Shown here: positions 1 to 5,978 of the stretch, one piece after another | Numbering within the stretch: position 1 is the stretch's first letter | Layout of the letters: every line of letters begins with the position of its first letter | From: Chitinophagaceae bacterium | GTDB lineage: Bacteria > Bacteroidota > Bacteroidia > Chitinophagales > Chitinophagaceae | Direction: 5' to 3' | Length of the DNA stretch: 6,062 nucleotides | Assembly (NCBI GenBank): GCA_025455205.1 | Contig: JALOMZ010000132.1 | Coordinates: forward strand, 1 to 6,062 | The notes under the pieces: generated by a model | The model's input: only the letters and a program-made list of their open reading frames with translations | Told to the model about the DNA's origin: nothing | The model's database searches: none | Made by a program: the position numbers and the translations under genes

Positions 1-2
1 TT

Positions 3-233
3 CACGAAAGAACTCGTGAGCTGCTCAGTAAACGCAACTTTGAAGCAAAAGCCTTTGCCGGCAGGAAGAAGATTTGAGTCGCTTTCCTTGAACTCAACTC
101 TTTGAGTAGGTGTAAAGAAAGACCCAGTCACCTTCAAGTTTCTAAAAGAACACGTAAGATTGGTGATCAAGATATCCCTCCTTCCACCGTTCACAATTGC
201 AAATTCTGGCTGCATCATATTCCCAAGCATCGT
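3..233 (-). other. Unassigned open frame running off the left edge
   Basis: On the minus strand one frame is free of stops from 233 to the window edge, just after a TGA at 234-236. It is offset by one base from the kelch frame. Read from an ATG at 228-230 it gives about 76 residues, including FAIVNGGRRDILITNL and FKVAFTEQLTSS, with an alternating pattern that could be beta strands. Codon use (AGA, AGG, TTG, CTT) differs from the CGC/CTG-rich genes to the right, and the stretch is AT-richer. I do not recognise it. It could be the continuation of the kelch protein after a frameshift, part of a different gene joined here, or chance openness. The same codon phase on the plus strand is open from the edge to a TGA at 75-77, so coding strand is unproven. 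Confidence 0.25.
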
Positions 234-1095
234 TCAATGCGCCGGTAGCGGTTCCGGATGCCGTTTTGCCCTGGCCTCCAAACAGGAAGACCTTGTTGGC
301 CACCTGCGTCATGGCGGCCTTTGTTCTTCCGCCCGGGGTGTTTTCGGCTGCTGGGATTCGCAGGGTTCCGTAGACTGCATTCATGCCTGCGCTGTTGGGC
401 CTTATCTGCAGCCAGGTATTGGTAGCAGGGGTGTATTCCCAGATATCGTTGTTGCCGCTGCCGCCAAACAGGTAGAGTTTGTTGTTATACACCCAGCCAT
501 TGGCGAAAGAGCGGGAAGAGGGCGCTACGATTCCGGGAGGAAAGCTGCCGGAGTAGTAGCTGAAGAGTTTCTTCTGCTCGCCTGTTGCCAGGTCATATTC
601 CCACATATCATTCTTGTCGAAATAATAGTCCTGTCCATCCCATACCTGTCCGCCAAAAATGTAAGCTTTGGACCCCAATACCCACAGGGTGGCGCCCACC
701 CTGGATTGCGGATCCTGCCACGAAGCGGCAGCCCTGGTGCCGCTTATGAAACGCCAGCTGTTGGCAGCCGGATCGTATTCCCAGAGATCGTTGCGATAGC
801 ATGTTGGCGGTGCAAACTCCTGGTAGGTGGCGTTCATGCCCACTTTGGCGGTGCTGCCCCCGAATAAATAGATCTTCCCGTTGCTGGCAGTGGCCGAGCT
901 GCCCTCGCGGGCCCCGGGGCTAACCTCCGGCCCTCCATTCACCTTTTCATACACCGGCGAGTTGGCATGGTAGGCATTGCCTCCCACCCAGGTCCAGGTG
1001 TTTATTTGTGCTAAAAGAGCAGGGGAAAATAGTAAAAATGCAAATGATAAAACCTGCCCAAACCGGAACCACTTATTCTTATCCATGGCAAGCAT
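142..1095 (-). CDS. Secreted kelch-repeat protein, probably C-terminally truncated
   Basis: Encodes 317 residues. Residues 1-29 are a signal peptide (basic start, hydrophobic core VLSFAFLLFSPALLA) with likely cleavage before Q30, so the protein is exported. An internal ATG at residue 4 (base 1086) is an equally good start. Four kelch units follow, each with an FGG turn (78-80, 147-149, 210-212, 272-274) and a following WEYD or IWEY strand (105-108, 165-168, 218-221, 291-294). The spacers resemble the VYGT...PGAR/PGGR linkers common in Bacteroidota kelch proteins. Kelch units form beta-propeller blades, usually five to seven per propeller, and act in binding or, rarely, as galactose-oxidase-like enzymes; no catalytic residues can be assigned here. 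The fourth unit stops right after WEYD, and the last ~23 residues (AARICNCERWKEGY onward) do not look like kelch. No C-terminal sorting domain is seen. The gene is therefore likely broken or frameshifted near base 205-215. Function is unknown. Confidence 0.8.
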   Translation of the reverse strand: MLAMDKNKWFRFGQVLSFAFLLFSPALLAQINTWTWVGGNAYHANSPVYEKVNGGPEVSPGAREGSSATASNGKIYLFGGSTAKVGMNATYQEFAPPTCYRNDLWEYDPAANSWRFISGTRAAASWQDPQSRVGATLWVLGSKAYIFGGQVWDGQDYYFDKNDMWEYDLATGEQKKLFSYYSGSFPPGIVAPSSRSFANGWVYNNKLYLFGGSGNNDIWEYTPATNTWLQIRPNSAGMNAVYGTLRIPAAENTPGGRTKAAMTQVANKVFLFGGQGKTASGTATGALNDAWEYDAARICNCERWKEGYLDHQSYVFF

Positions 1096-1195
1096 TTTGG
1101 TATGAGAAAATGGTTGCTGCCAAGAGCCGGTAAAAGGTATCGGGTTGAGGCCGGAAATCTGCTGACAATCGTCATTTTATACAGTCTTAACAAAG

Positions 1196-1224
1196 CAATA
1201 CCCCGGCCATTGGCCGGGGTATTG
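1196..1224 (-). terminator. Rho-independent terminator of the GLPGLI gene
   Basis: A perfect 13-bp inverted repeat (CAATACCCCGGCC / GGCCGGGGTATTG) with a 3-nt loop. It begins 22 bases beyond the GLPGLI stop codon when read on the minus strand and is followed there by GCTTTGTT, a short imperfect T-rich tract. Position and stem strength support termination of the minus-strand GLPGLI transcript before it enters the kelch gene. Confidence 0.75.
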
Positions 1225-1246
1225 ATATAGTGGGGAAGTCCTCGTT

Positions 1247-2110
1247 TTATTGCTGGATGATCATCATCCTGCCGGGGCCACCGCCGGGCGGGCGCATGCC
1301 CTGCATCTGCTGCTGCATCAGCTTGCGGTATTCCTCACGGGTGATCTTCTTGCCGCTGGTGGGGGCCTTCACCGTGGTTTTAGCCTGCGTATCCAGTTGC
1401 AGCACTTTGTATTCCGTGGTGCCTTCATCCACGGTCACTTTCATGATCAGCCCGGGCAGTCCGAAGAAGAAGTCAGGGCCGGCGCTGGTTTCTATGTCCT
1501 GCGTAAACCAGGCTTCCACTTTCTGCTGGTCGGGTATATTCATGCGGCGCTGCTGCGGCCGGGCGCTGTCGGCATTGCCTTCGCGGTTACCGCCCTGGCC
1601 ACCGCCGGGTCCGCCGCCCATGCGCATGCCGCCGCCCATAATCTGGCTGAGGCTCAGCGTAGTGGTGGCTTTGTAGCAGAGGTAGCCGTTGATGGTCATG
1701 GTATCGCCTTCGATCTTCCACTTCAGCGGACGAAGCGTATCTTCAATAAGATAGGTTTTGGGACCCAGTTCGCGGCTTTCCACGATCTGCTCCTTGTCGT
1801 AATCCCGGAAGGTGGCATCGTTGGGACTGCCGCCGCCAAAGCGGAAATTGAATCGTTGTCCTTCGCCGGCGGAGGGCAGCTGGTTCTCTTCTTCCGGCAG
1901 GTTCTTGTACAGGGATTGTGTCTGGTTGAACTGCAGCTCCATTTTGGTGGTCTGGAATTCAGGCAGCATCGCCTTCATCTGCTCTGCCTCGGGCGGCAGC
2001 CGCTTGTGCAGGTTCACCTTGCGCTCATACACCACTTTTCCTTCCTTCACCTGCGCCAGGAGCGGCAGGGTGAAAGACAACAACAAAACAGGTATCAACA
2101 TTCTTTTCAT
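1247..2110 (-). CDS. GLPGLI-family secreted protein
   Basis: Encodes 287 residues from the ATG at 2110. That start gives a clean signal peptide (MKRMLIPVLLLSFTLPLLA, cleavage before Q20) and sits 21 nt after a TAnnTTTG promoter element; the upstream in-frame ATG at 2134 lies inside that element and is unlikely. The family motif GLPGLI is at 217-222, preceded by the usual context: WKIEGD...INGYLCYKA (131-148), EAWFTQDI (199-206) and GP (211-212). The family is secreted, nearly restricted to Bacteroidota, and has no established biochemical function. Two unusual inserts are seen: a Gly/Met/Arg-rich loop at 157-175 (MGGGMRMGGGPGGG) and a Met/Gln/Pro-Gly tail at 264-287 ending MMIIQQ. The gene is divergent from a two-component system and shares its control region, so control by that system is a reasonable inference. 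Family assignment is firm; the role is unknown. Confidence 0.92.
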   Translation of the reverse strand: MKRMLIPVLLLSFTLPLLAQVKEGKVVYERKVNLHKRLPPEAEQMKAMLPEFQTTKMELQFNQTQSLYKNLPEEENQLPSAGEGQRFNFRFGGGSPNDATFRDYDKEQIVESRELGPKTYLIEDTLRPLKWKIEGDTMTINGYLCYKATTTLSLSQIMGGGMRMGGGPGGGQGGNREGNADSARPQQRRMNIPDQQKVEAWFTQDIETSAGPDFFFGLPGLIMKVTVDEGTTEYKVLQLDTQAKTTVKAPTSGKKITREEYRKLMQQQMQGMRPPGGGPGRMMIIQQ

Positions 2111-2131
2111 GCTTGCATGTATTTGAGACCC

Positions 2132-2139
2132 CAAAGCTA
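2132..2139 (-). promoter_or_regulatory. Candidate -7 promoter element of the GLPGLI gene
   Basis: On the minus strand the sequence is TAGCTTTG, an exact match to the Bacteroidota -7 consensus TAnnTTTG. It ends 21 nt before the ATG at 2110. No TTG is present at the expected -33 distance; TTAACA at 2166-2161 (minus) is the nearest candidate, 21 nt upstream. Confidence 0.5.
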
Positions 2140-2160
2140 GCTGCTGTGCCGGAAGCAGCC

Positions 2161-2197
2161 TGTTAAGAGTGATGAGTGCGTGGTTAATTAAGGTTAA
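2161..2197 (+). promoter_or_regulatory. Candidate OmpR-type operator: three hexamer half-sites
   Basis: TGTTAA at 2161-2166, GGTTAA at 2182-2187 and GGTTAA at 2192-2197 lie in the same orientation. Their starts are 21 and 10 bp apart, placing all three on about the same face of the helix. Tandem hexamers with ~10-11 bp periodicity are typical of OmpR/PhoB-family regulators. The pair lies just upstream of where the kinase -33 region should be, and the first copy overlaps the likely -33 region of the GLPGLI gene. The binding protein is inferred to be the regulator encoded at 3730-4413. GGTTAA also occurs alone at 5903-5908, so single copies mean little. Confidence 0.35.
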
Positions 2198-2227
2198 CGG
2201 AAGCAGAACCGGCCGGCTGGCCCTTGG

Positions 2228-2235
2228 TATTTTTG
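2228..2235 (+). promoter_or_regulatory. Candidate -7 promoter element of the kinase-regulator operon
   Basis: TATTTTTG matches the Bacteroidota -7 consensus TAnnTTTG and ends 21 nt before the ATG at 2257, the same spacing as the element on the opposite strand. No TTG is visible at the -33 position, so the promoter may be weak or activator-dependent. Confidence 0.45.
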
Positions 2236-2256
2236 ATCTGCTATCCTACTGTTTCC

Positions 2257-3717
2257 ATGTTTAATAATCGGAAAATACAACTCGCCGGTCTGCTGATGGG
2301 AGCCAGCATACTGCTGCTGGTGTTGTTCCAGGCATACTGGCTGCGCAATACCTACCGCGATGAATTTGGCACCCTGCGCCGCGAGCTGGGCCTGATACTG
2401 CGGGAGACCACCATCCGCCGGCAGATGCAGCAGATGATGAATGGCAACGGCAACCGCCTGATGATCCGCATGGGCCGGCCCTTAGACAGCAGCGACCTCC
2501 GTATGGAACGCGAAGAAGGCGATACCGGCAGCAGCTCCGGCCGCATGCGCTGGGAGATGAGCCTTCGCCCGTCCGGCAGTGACTCTGGCCTTGGCCGCAG
2601 GGGCGCGCGCATCATCGCCCTCGAACAGGACCGGCGCAGCAGCCAGCGGGAAACCATGGACCGGCTGGCCGTGGTGGCGCCTTTTTTCGGCGACAGCCTG
2701 CCACTGGCCTCCCTCGATACACAATACAGGCGGTCGTTGCAGGACAACGAGATCGAGCTCCGCTACCAGCTCCGCGTTATGACGCGCGCGCAGATCGATT
2801 CCATGCAGGCGCAGGAAATGTCGCGCTCCGGCATGTTCTTCCGCCGCGGCATGCCTGCCGGTATAAAGATGGAGATGCTGGAAGCCAGTTTCGAAAGCCC
2901 CTTCTGGTATATCCTGCCCCGCATGCGCTGGCCCCTGTTGTTCTCCCTGCTCATGCTCGGCATAACCATTGCGGCCTTTTTATTTCTCTATCGCAGCCTG
3001 AAAGCCCAGCACCGCCTGGCCCTGCTGAAAAGTGATTTCATCAGCAATGTTACCCATGAGCTGAAAACACCTATTGCCACGGTGGGCGTTGCCATTGAAG
3101 CCCTGAAGAATTTCAATGCCATGAACGATCCGCAGCGTACCCGTGAGTACCTCGATATATCCGGCAACGAATTACAACGGCTGGGGCTTCTGGTGGATAA
3201 GGTATTACGGCTTTCTATGTTTGAACAGGAGAAGATGGAAATGCGCCGCGAACCCCTCCAACTGGAAGAGCTGCTGCAGGAAGTGCTGCAGTCCATGAAG
3301 CTGCAGTTTGAAAAAGCCGGCGCTAGTGTGGACCTGCAGGTGCATATGCCGGCCAGCCCGGTGAGCGGCGACCGCCTGCACCTGCTGAGTGTGCTGTACA
3401 ACCTGCTGGACAACGCCCTGAAATACAGCGATGGTAAGCCTGATTTACAGATCACGCTGGAACAGGATGGCCAATGGCTGCGCCTGATGGTGCAGGATAA
3501 CGGCATTGGCATCCCTGCAGAATACCGCCACCGGGTGTTCGACAAGTTCTTCCGGGTGCCGCATGGCGATACGCATACCATTAAGGGCTATGGTCTGGGC
3601 CTGAGCTATGTGGCCGAAGTGCTGAAAAAACATGGCGGCCACATAGAAGTGAAACCCGCACCCGGAAAAGGAAGCCTGTTCATCGTTACCTTGCCGTTGG
3701 CCGGCACCCCGGCGTAA
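2257..3717 (+). CDS. Two-transmembrane sensor histidine kinase with Met-rich sensor domain
   Basis: Encodes 486 residues from the ATG at 2257; an in-frame TTG at 2224 overlaps the promoter element and is less likely. Layout: transmembrane helix ~7-29; periplasmic domain ~30-224; second helix ~226-246; HisKA domain with phospho-acceptor H267 in NVTHELKTP; HATPase domain with N box NLLDNALKYS (382-391), G1 DNGIGIP (414-420), F box FDKFFRV (428-434) and G2 GYGLGLS (444-450). All motifs needed for autophosphorylation are intact. There is no HAMP domain; the second helix runs nearly straight into HisKA. The periplasmic part matches no sensor fold I recognise. It has 16 Met in about 151 residues (57-207), many Arg, and a Ser/Gly-rich stretch at ~88-115. 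The partner regulator starts 12 nt downstream, so the two are co-transcribed. The signal is unknown. Confidence 0.95.
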   Translation: MFNNRKIQLAGLLMGASILLLVLFQAYWLRNTYRDEFGTLRRELGLILRETTIRRQMQQMMNGNGNRLMIRMGRPLDSSDLRMEREEGDTGSSSGRMRWEMSLRPSGSDSGLGRRGARIIALEQDRRSSQRETMDRLAVVAPFFGDSLPLASLDTQYRRSLQDNEIELRYQLRVMTRAQIDSMQAQEMSRSGMFFRRGMPAGIKMEMLEASFESPFWYILPRMRWPLLFSLLMLGITIAAFLFLYRSLKAQHRLALLKSDFISNVTHELKTPIATVGVAIEALKNFNAMNDPQRTREYLDISGNELQRLGLLVDKVLRLSMFEQEKMEMRREPLQLEELLQEVLQSMKLQFEKAGASVDLQVHMPASPVSGDRLHLLSVLYNLLDNALKYSDGKPDLQITLEQDGQWLRLMVQDNGIGIPAEYRHRVFDKFFRVPHGDTHTIKGYGLGLSYVAEVLKKHGGHIEVKPAPGKGSLFIVTLPLAGTPA

Positions 3718-3729
3718 ACCAATGTACCC

Positions 3730-4413
3730 ATGCCCACCGTATTGTATGTAGAAGACGAACTCTTCCTGGGAAAGATCGTCAAGGAAAGCCTGGAATCCCG
3801 GGGCTTCACGGTAGCCATGGAAGATGATGGCGACCGGGTGCTCGACCTGTTCCGCCGCACGCAGCCTGATATTTGTGTGCTCGATGTGATGCTGCCCCAC
3901 AAGGACGGGTTCACCCTGGCCCGGGAAATCCGCCAGCTGAATACCATGGTGCCCATCCTCTTCCTGACAGCCAAAACCCAAACCGAAGACGTACTCAAAG
4001 GATTCGCCGAAGGCGGCAACGACTACCTGCGCAAGCCCTTCAGCATGGAAGAGCTGATTGTACGCATCAATAACCTGCTGCAACTCACCGGCAATGGCGG
4101 CATCAAAAAGGAAGATGCCGACAACATCAGCCTGGGCAGGCTGCAGTTCAACAAGCCGCGTCAGATCCTCAGCGGCGGCAGCGAAGAGCGCAAACTTTCC
4201 TACCGCGAAAGTGAATTGTTGCTCTACCTCTACGAGCACCGAAACCAGGTGATCGACCGGCGAGACATACTCAATGCCATCTGGGGCAACGACAGCTTCT
4301 TCAACAGCCGTAACCTTGATGTGTACATCACCAAACTCCGCGGCTACCTGCGCGAAGATCCTTCGCTGGAAATACTCACCATCAAGGGCGTGGGCTATCG
4401 TTTTGTGCTGTAG
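3730..4413 (+). CDS. OmpR/PhoB-family response regulator (RprY-like)
   Basis: Encodes 227 residues. The receiver domain (~1-120) has the acidic pocket E8-D9, phospho-acceptor D52 in VLDVMLP, T80 and K102 in NDYLRKPF, so it should accept a phosphoryl group from the upstream kinase. The DNA-binding domain (~132-227) is a winged helix with LSYRESELLLYLYEH, IDRRDILNAIWG, the recognition region SRNLDVYITKLRGYL and the wing TIKGVGYRF. This ending resembles the RprY group of Bacteroidota regulators; the resemblance is from memory of the family, so no gene symbol is given. The start ATG follows the kinase stop by 12 nt with no Shine-Dalgarno sequence, as is normal for this phylum. Likely targets include its own operon and the divergent GLPGLI gene, through the repeated hexamers at 2161-2197. 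Confidence 0.95.
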   Translation: MPTVLYVEDELFLGKIVKESLESRGFTVAMEDDGDRVLDLFRRTQPDICVLDVMLPHKDGFTLAREIRQLNTMVPILFLTAKTQTEDVLKGFAEGGNDYLRKPFSMEELIVRINNLLQLTGNGGIKKEDADNISLGRLQFNKPRQILSGGSEERKLSYRESELLLYLYEHRNQVIDRRDILNAIWGNDSFFNSRNLDVYITKLRGYLREDPSLEILTIKGVGYRFVL

Positions 4414-4442
4414 GCACAGTGTCTGCTCACCCTGCAGGGGTT

Positions 4443-4486
4443 ACTGACACCGCGACTCGCCGTGTTCACGTTTATGACTGACACCG
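4443..4486 (+). repeat. Direct repeat ACTGACACCG, two copies
   Basis: The 10-mer ACTGACACCG occurs at 4443-4452 and again at 4477-4486, 34 bp apart, in the intergenic region between the response regulator and the ABA4-like gene. The first copy overlaps the left arm of the candidate terminator hairpin. The second is followed by GTTTTTAACA. Purpose unknown; it may be a small duplication or paired protein-binding sites. Confidence 0.4.
4445..4468 (+). terminator. Possible terminator of the kinase-regulator operon
   Basis: Starting 31 nt after the regulator stop, an inverted repeat pairs ACAC-C-GCG with CGC-C-GTGT around a 3-nt loop (one C-C mismatch), extendable by TG/CA with a one-base bulge. 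It is followed by CGTTTATG, a poor U-tract. Position fits a terminator but sequence support is moderate. Confidence 0.4.
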
Positions 4487-4566
4487 GTTTTTAACAGCCG
4501 AACCCCGGCTTGCGTAAAGGGCTTCCTTGCGGATACAACCTGAAATGTGAGCGGTGGTTTAATTTA

Positions 4567-4580
4567 CGTATGTTCATACG
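4567..4580. promoter_or_regulatory. Palindrome before the ABA4-like gene
   Basis: CGTATG-TT-CATACG is a perfect 6-bp inverted repeat with a 2-nt spacer, ending 14 nt before the ATG at 4595. Its placement suits an operator for a dimeric regulator overlapping the transcription or translation start. A 2-nt loop is too tight for a good RNA hairpin, so a DNA site is the likelier reading if it is functional. Confidence 0.3.
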
Positions 4581-4594
4581 GCAAAAACCTCCAC

Positions 4595-5029
4595 ATGGAC
4601 CTTGAGAATATTTTTAAGATAGCCAACGCCCTGGCCCTGCTTTCCTGGATCTACCTGGCCATTTTTCCCTTCCGGCCGGCCACCAGCCGCATCATTATGG
4701 GTACGGTGGTGATGTTGCTGTGCTCGGCCTATGCCTTTTTGGTATTTCAGTCCATACAACCGGCCGACTGGCAGCAGTTCAACAGTCTGGCGGGTATACA
4801 GTCATTGTTGTCTTCGCCCGGCGCTGCCCTGGTGGGCTGGCTGCATTACCTCGCGTTTGATTTGATGGTGGGGCTGTTCATAGCCGCCAATGCGGCCAAA
4901 CACGGCATCCGCCACTGGACCATCCTGCCCTGCTTTTTCTTCACCTTCATGCTGGGGCCGGTGGGCTTGCTGCTGTACCTGCTGGTGCGCTGGGCGGTTA
5001 CGCGTGATTATCTTGCGGAAAATTTCTGA
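4595..5029 (+). CDS. ABA4-like (DUF4281) four-helix membrane protein
   Basis: Encodes 144 residues, within the family's usual bacterial size. Four transmembrane helices are visible at about 5-26, 32-53, 76-98 and 108-130. The family signature GWLHYLAFDLMVG is at 81-93 and the fourth helix carries LGPVGLLLYLLVR (120-132). Plant ABA4 is required for neoxanthin formation in carotenoid metabolism; bacterial homologues have no established role, so a pigment function is only a possibility, and no carotenoid gene is in this window. The ATG at 4595 is preferred because it places the first helix near the N terminus; an in-frame GTG at 4547 would add 16 residues that look like non-coding leader. murI begins 18 nt after the stop, suggesting one transcript. 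Confidence 0.8.
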   Translation: MDLENIFKIANALALLSWIYLAIFPFRPATSRIIMGTVVMLLCSAYAFLVFQSIQPADWQQFNSLAGIQSLLSSPGAALVGWLHYLAFDLMVGLFIAANAAKHGIRHWTILPCFFFTFMLGPVGLLLYLLVRWAVTRDYLAENF

Positions 5030-5047
5030 TCCAATATTCCCCCAGGC

Positions 5048-5875
5048 ATGGCAACGGCACCCATTGGCATTTTTGATTCTGGTTATGGCGGCCTCACGGT
5101 GTTCCGCTCCATCGTGCAGCAGTTGCCGCAATACGATTACCTGTACCTGGGAGATAATGCCCGCAGCCCTTATGGCCCCCGCAGTTTTGAAACGGTGTAC
5201 CAGTACACGCTGCAATGCGTGGAGTGGTTTTTCCGGCAGGGGTGCCCGCTGGTGATACTGGCCTGCAACACGGCCAGTGCCAAGGCGCTGCGCACCATCC
5301 AGCAGAAAGACCTGCCCCAAATGCCCGATCCCACGCGGCGGGTGCTGGGTGTTATAAGGCCCACCACGGAAGTGATTGGCCGTTATACCAAATCAGGTAA
5401 GGTGGGAATTCTGGGTACCAGGGGCACGGTGCAGTCGGATTCCTATCCCATAGAGATCGGGAAGTTCTGGCCCGGCCTGCAAGTATATCAGCAGGCCTGC
5501 CCCATGTGGGTGCCATTGGTGGAAAACAATGAGCACCTGGGTGATGGTGCCGACTACTTCGTGCAGGAATACCTGCAGGCCTTGTACCGGCAGGATCAGG
5601 ACATCGACACCCTGCTGCTGGCCTGCACGCACTACCCTTTGCTGCAGTCCAAGATTGCGCAATATGCCCGGCCTGGCAGCACCATCCTGGGCCAGGGAGA
5701 GATAGTGGCGGCCAGCCTGGCCGACTACCTGCAGCGACATCCGGAGATGGAGCAGCGACTATCAAAAACAGGGCAGCGGCAGTTCTTCACCACCGATGAC
5801 CCGGCAGGTTTTGATGCGCATGCTTCCATCTTCTATGGCAGCCCTGTGCAGTCAGCCCATGTGCACCTGGACTGA
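5048..5875 (+). CDS. murI: Glutamate racemase
   Basis: Encodes 275 residues, the normal length. The enzyme interconverts L- and D-glutamate without cofactor, supplying D-glutamate for peptidoglycan in the cytoplasm. The two-fold Asp/Glu racemase layout is complete: GIFDSGYGGLTV (7-18, with D10 and S11), YLGDNARSPYG (33-43), first catalytic cysteine C73 in ACNTAS, and second catalytic cysteine C193 in ACTHYP with the adjacent H195. GQGEIVAASLADYL (215-228) is the typical C-terminal motif. The ATG at 5048 puts the first motif at the usual distance from the N terminus. It follows the ABA4-like gene by 18 nt and is probably read from the same transcript, although an internal promoter cannot be excluded. 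Nothing appears broken. Confidence 0.97.
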   Translation: MATAPIGIFDSGYGGLTVFRSIVQQLPQYDYLYLGDNARSPYGPRSFETVYQYTLQCVEWFFRQGCPLVILACNTASAKALRTIQQKDLPQMPDPTRRVLGVIRPTTEVIGRYTKSGKVGILGTRGTVQSDSYPIEIGKFWPGLQVYQQACPMWVPLVENNEHLGDGADYFVQEYLQALYRQDQDIDTLLLACTHYPLLQSKIAQYARPGSTILGQGEIVAASLADYLQRHPEMEQRLSKTGQRQFFTTDDPAGFDAHASIFYGSPVQSAHVHLD

Positions 5876-5924
5876 CCCAAACGTTGAAATTAGCAAGGAA
5901 CCGGTTAAGCAGGCCTCAAATACA

Positions 5925-5940
5925 GCCATGCATAAATGGC
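5925..5940. repeat. Short inverted repeat after murI
   Basis: GCCAT / ATGGC, five pairs around a 6-nt loop (GCATAA), 49 nt after the murI stop. It has no T-tract and is too short to call a terminator alone; with the next inverted repeat it may mark the transcript ends of the convergent genes. Confidence 0.2.
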
Positions 5941-5945
5941 AGTCC

Positions 5946-5962
5946 GTTTACTATCAGTAAAC
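5946..5962. terminator. Weak hairpin between convergent genes
   Basis: GTTTAC-TATCA-GTAAAC forms a perfect 6-bp stem with a 5-nt loop between the convergent ends of murI and the right-edge gene. It is AT-rich and lacks a following T-run on either strand, so it could at best be a weak bidirectional terminator. Confidence 0.25.
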
Positions 5963-5978
5963 CGCCCGGCAAGCAGGA

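Noticed and set aside
160..867. A 235-codon open frame on the plus strand opposite the kelch gene
   Set aside because: It lies antisense to clear kelch repeats, has no recognisable domain, and is rich in residues expected from reading the opposite strand of a GC-rich gene.
1250..2140. A 296-codon plus-strand open frame opposite the GLPGLI gene
   Set aside because: The minus strand has a signal peptide, the family motif and a terminator; the plus frame is Ala/His/Leu-rich shadow sequence.
2184..2191. The 8-bp palindrome TTAATTAA as an operator in its own right
   Set aside because: It is formed by the first GGTTAA plus the following TTAA, so it is better explained as part of the phased hexamers, and AT palindromes of this length are common.
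3445..4239. A 264-codon minus-strand open frame across the kinase-regulator junction
   Set aside because: It overlaps two intact, motif-complete genes and has no family features.
4496..4510. A hairpin AGCCG / CGGCT as the operon terminator
   Set aside because: Only five pairs, with no T-run after it; the hairpin at 4445-4468 is a better candidate.
4570..4605. A possible 11-codon upstream open frame (MFIRQKPPHGP) overlapping the ABA4-like start
   Set aside because: Its ATG lies inside the palindrome and no ribosome-binding or attenuation structure is visible; likely chance.
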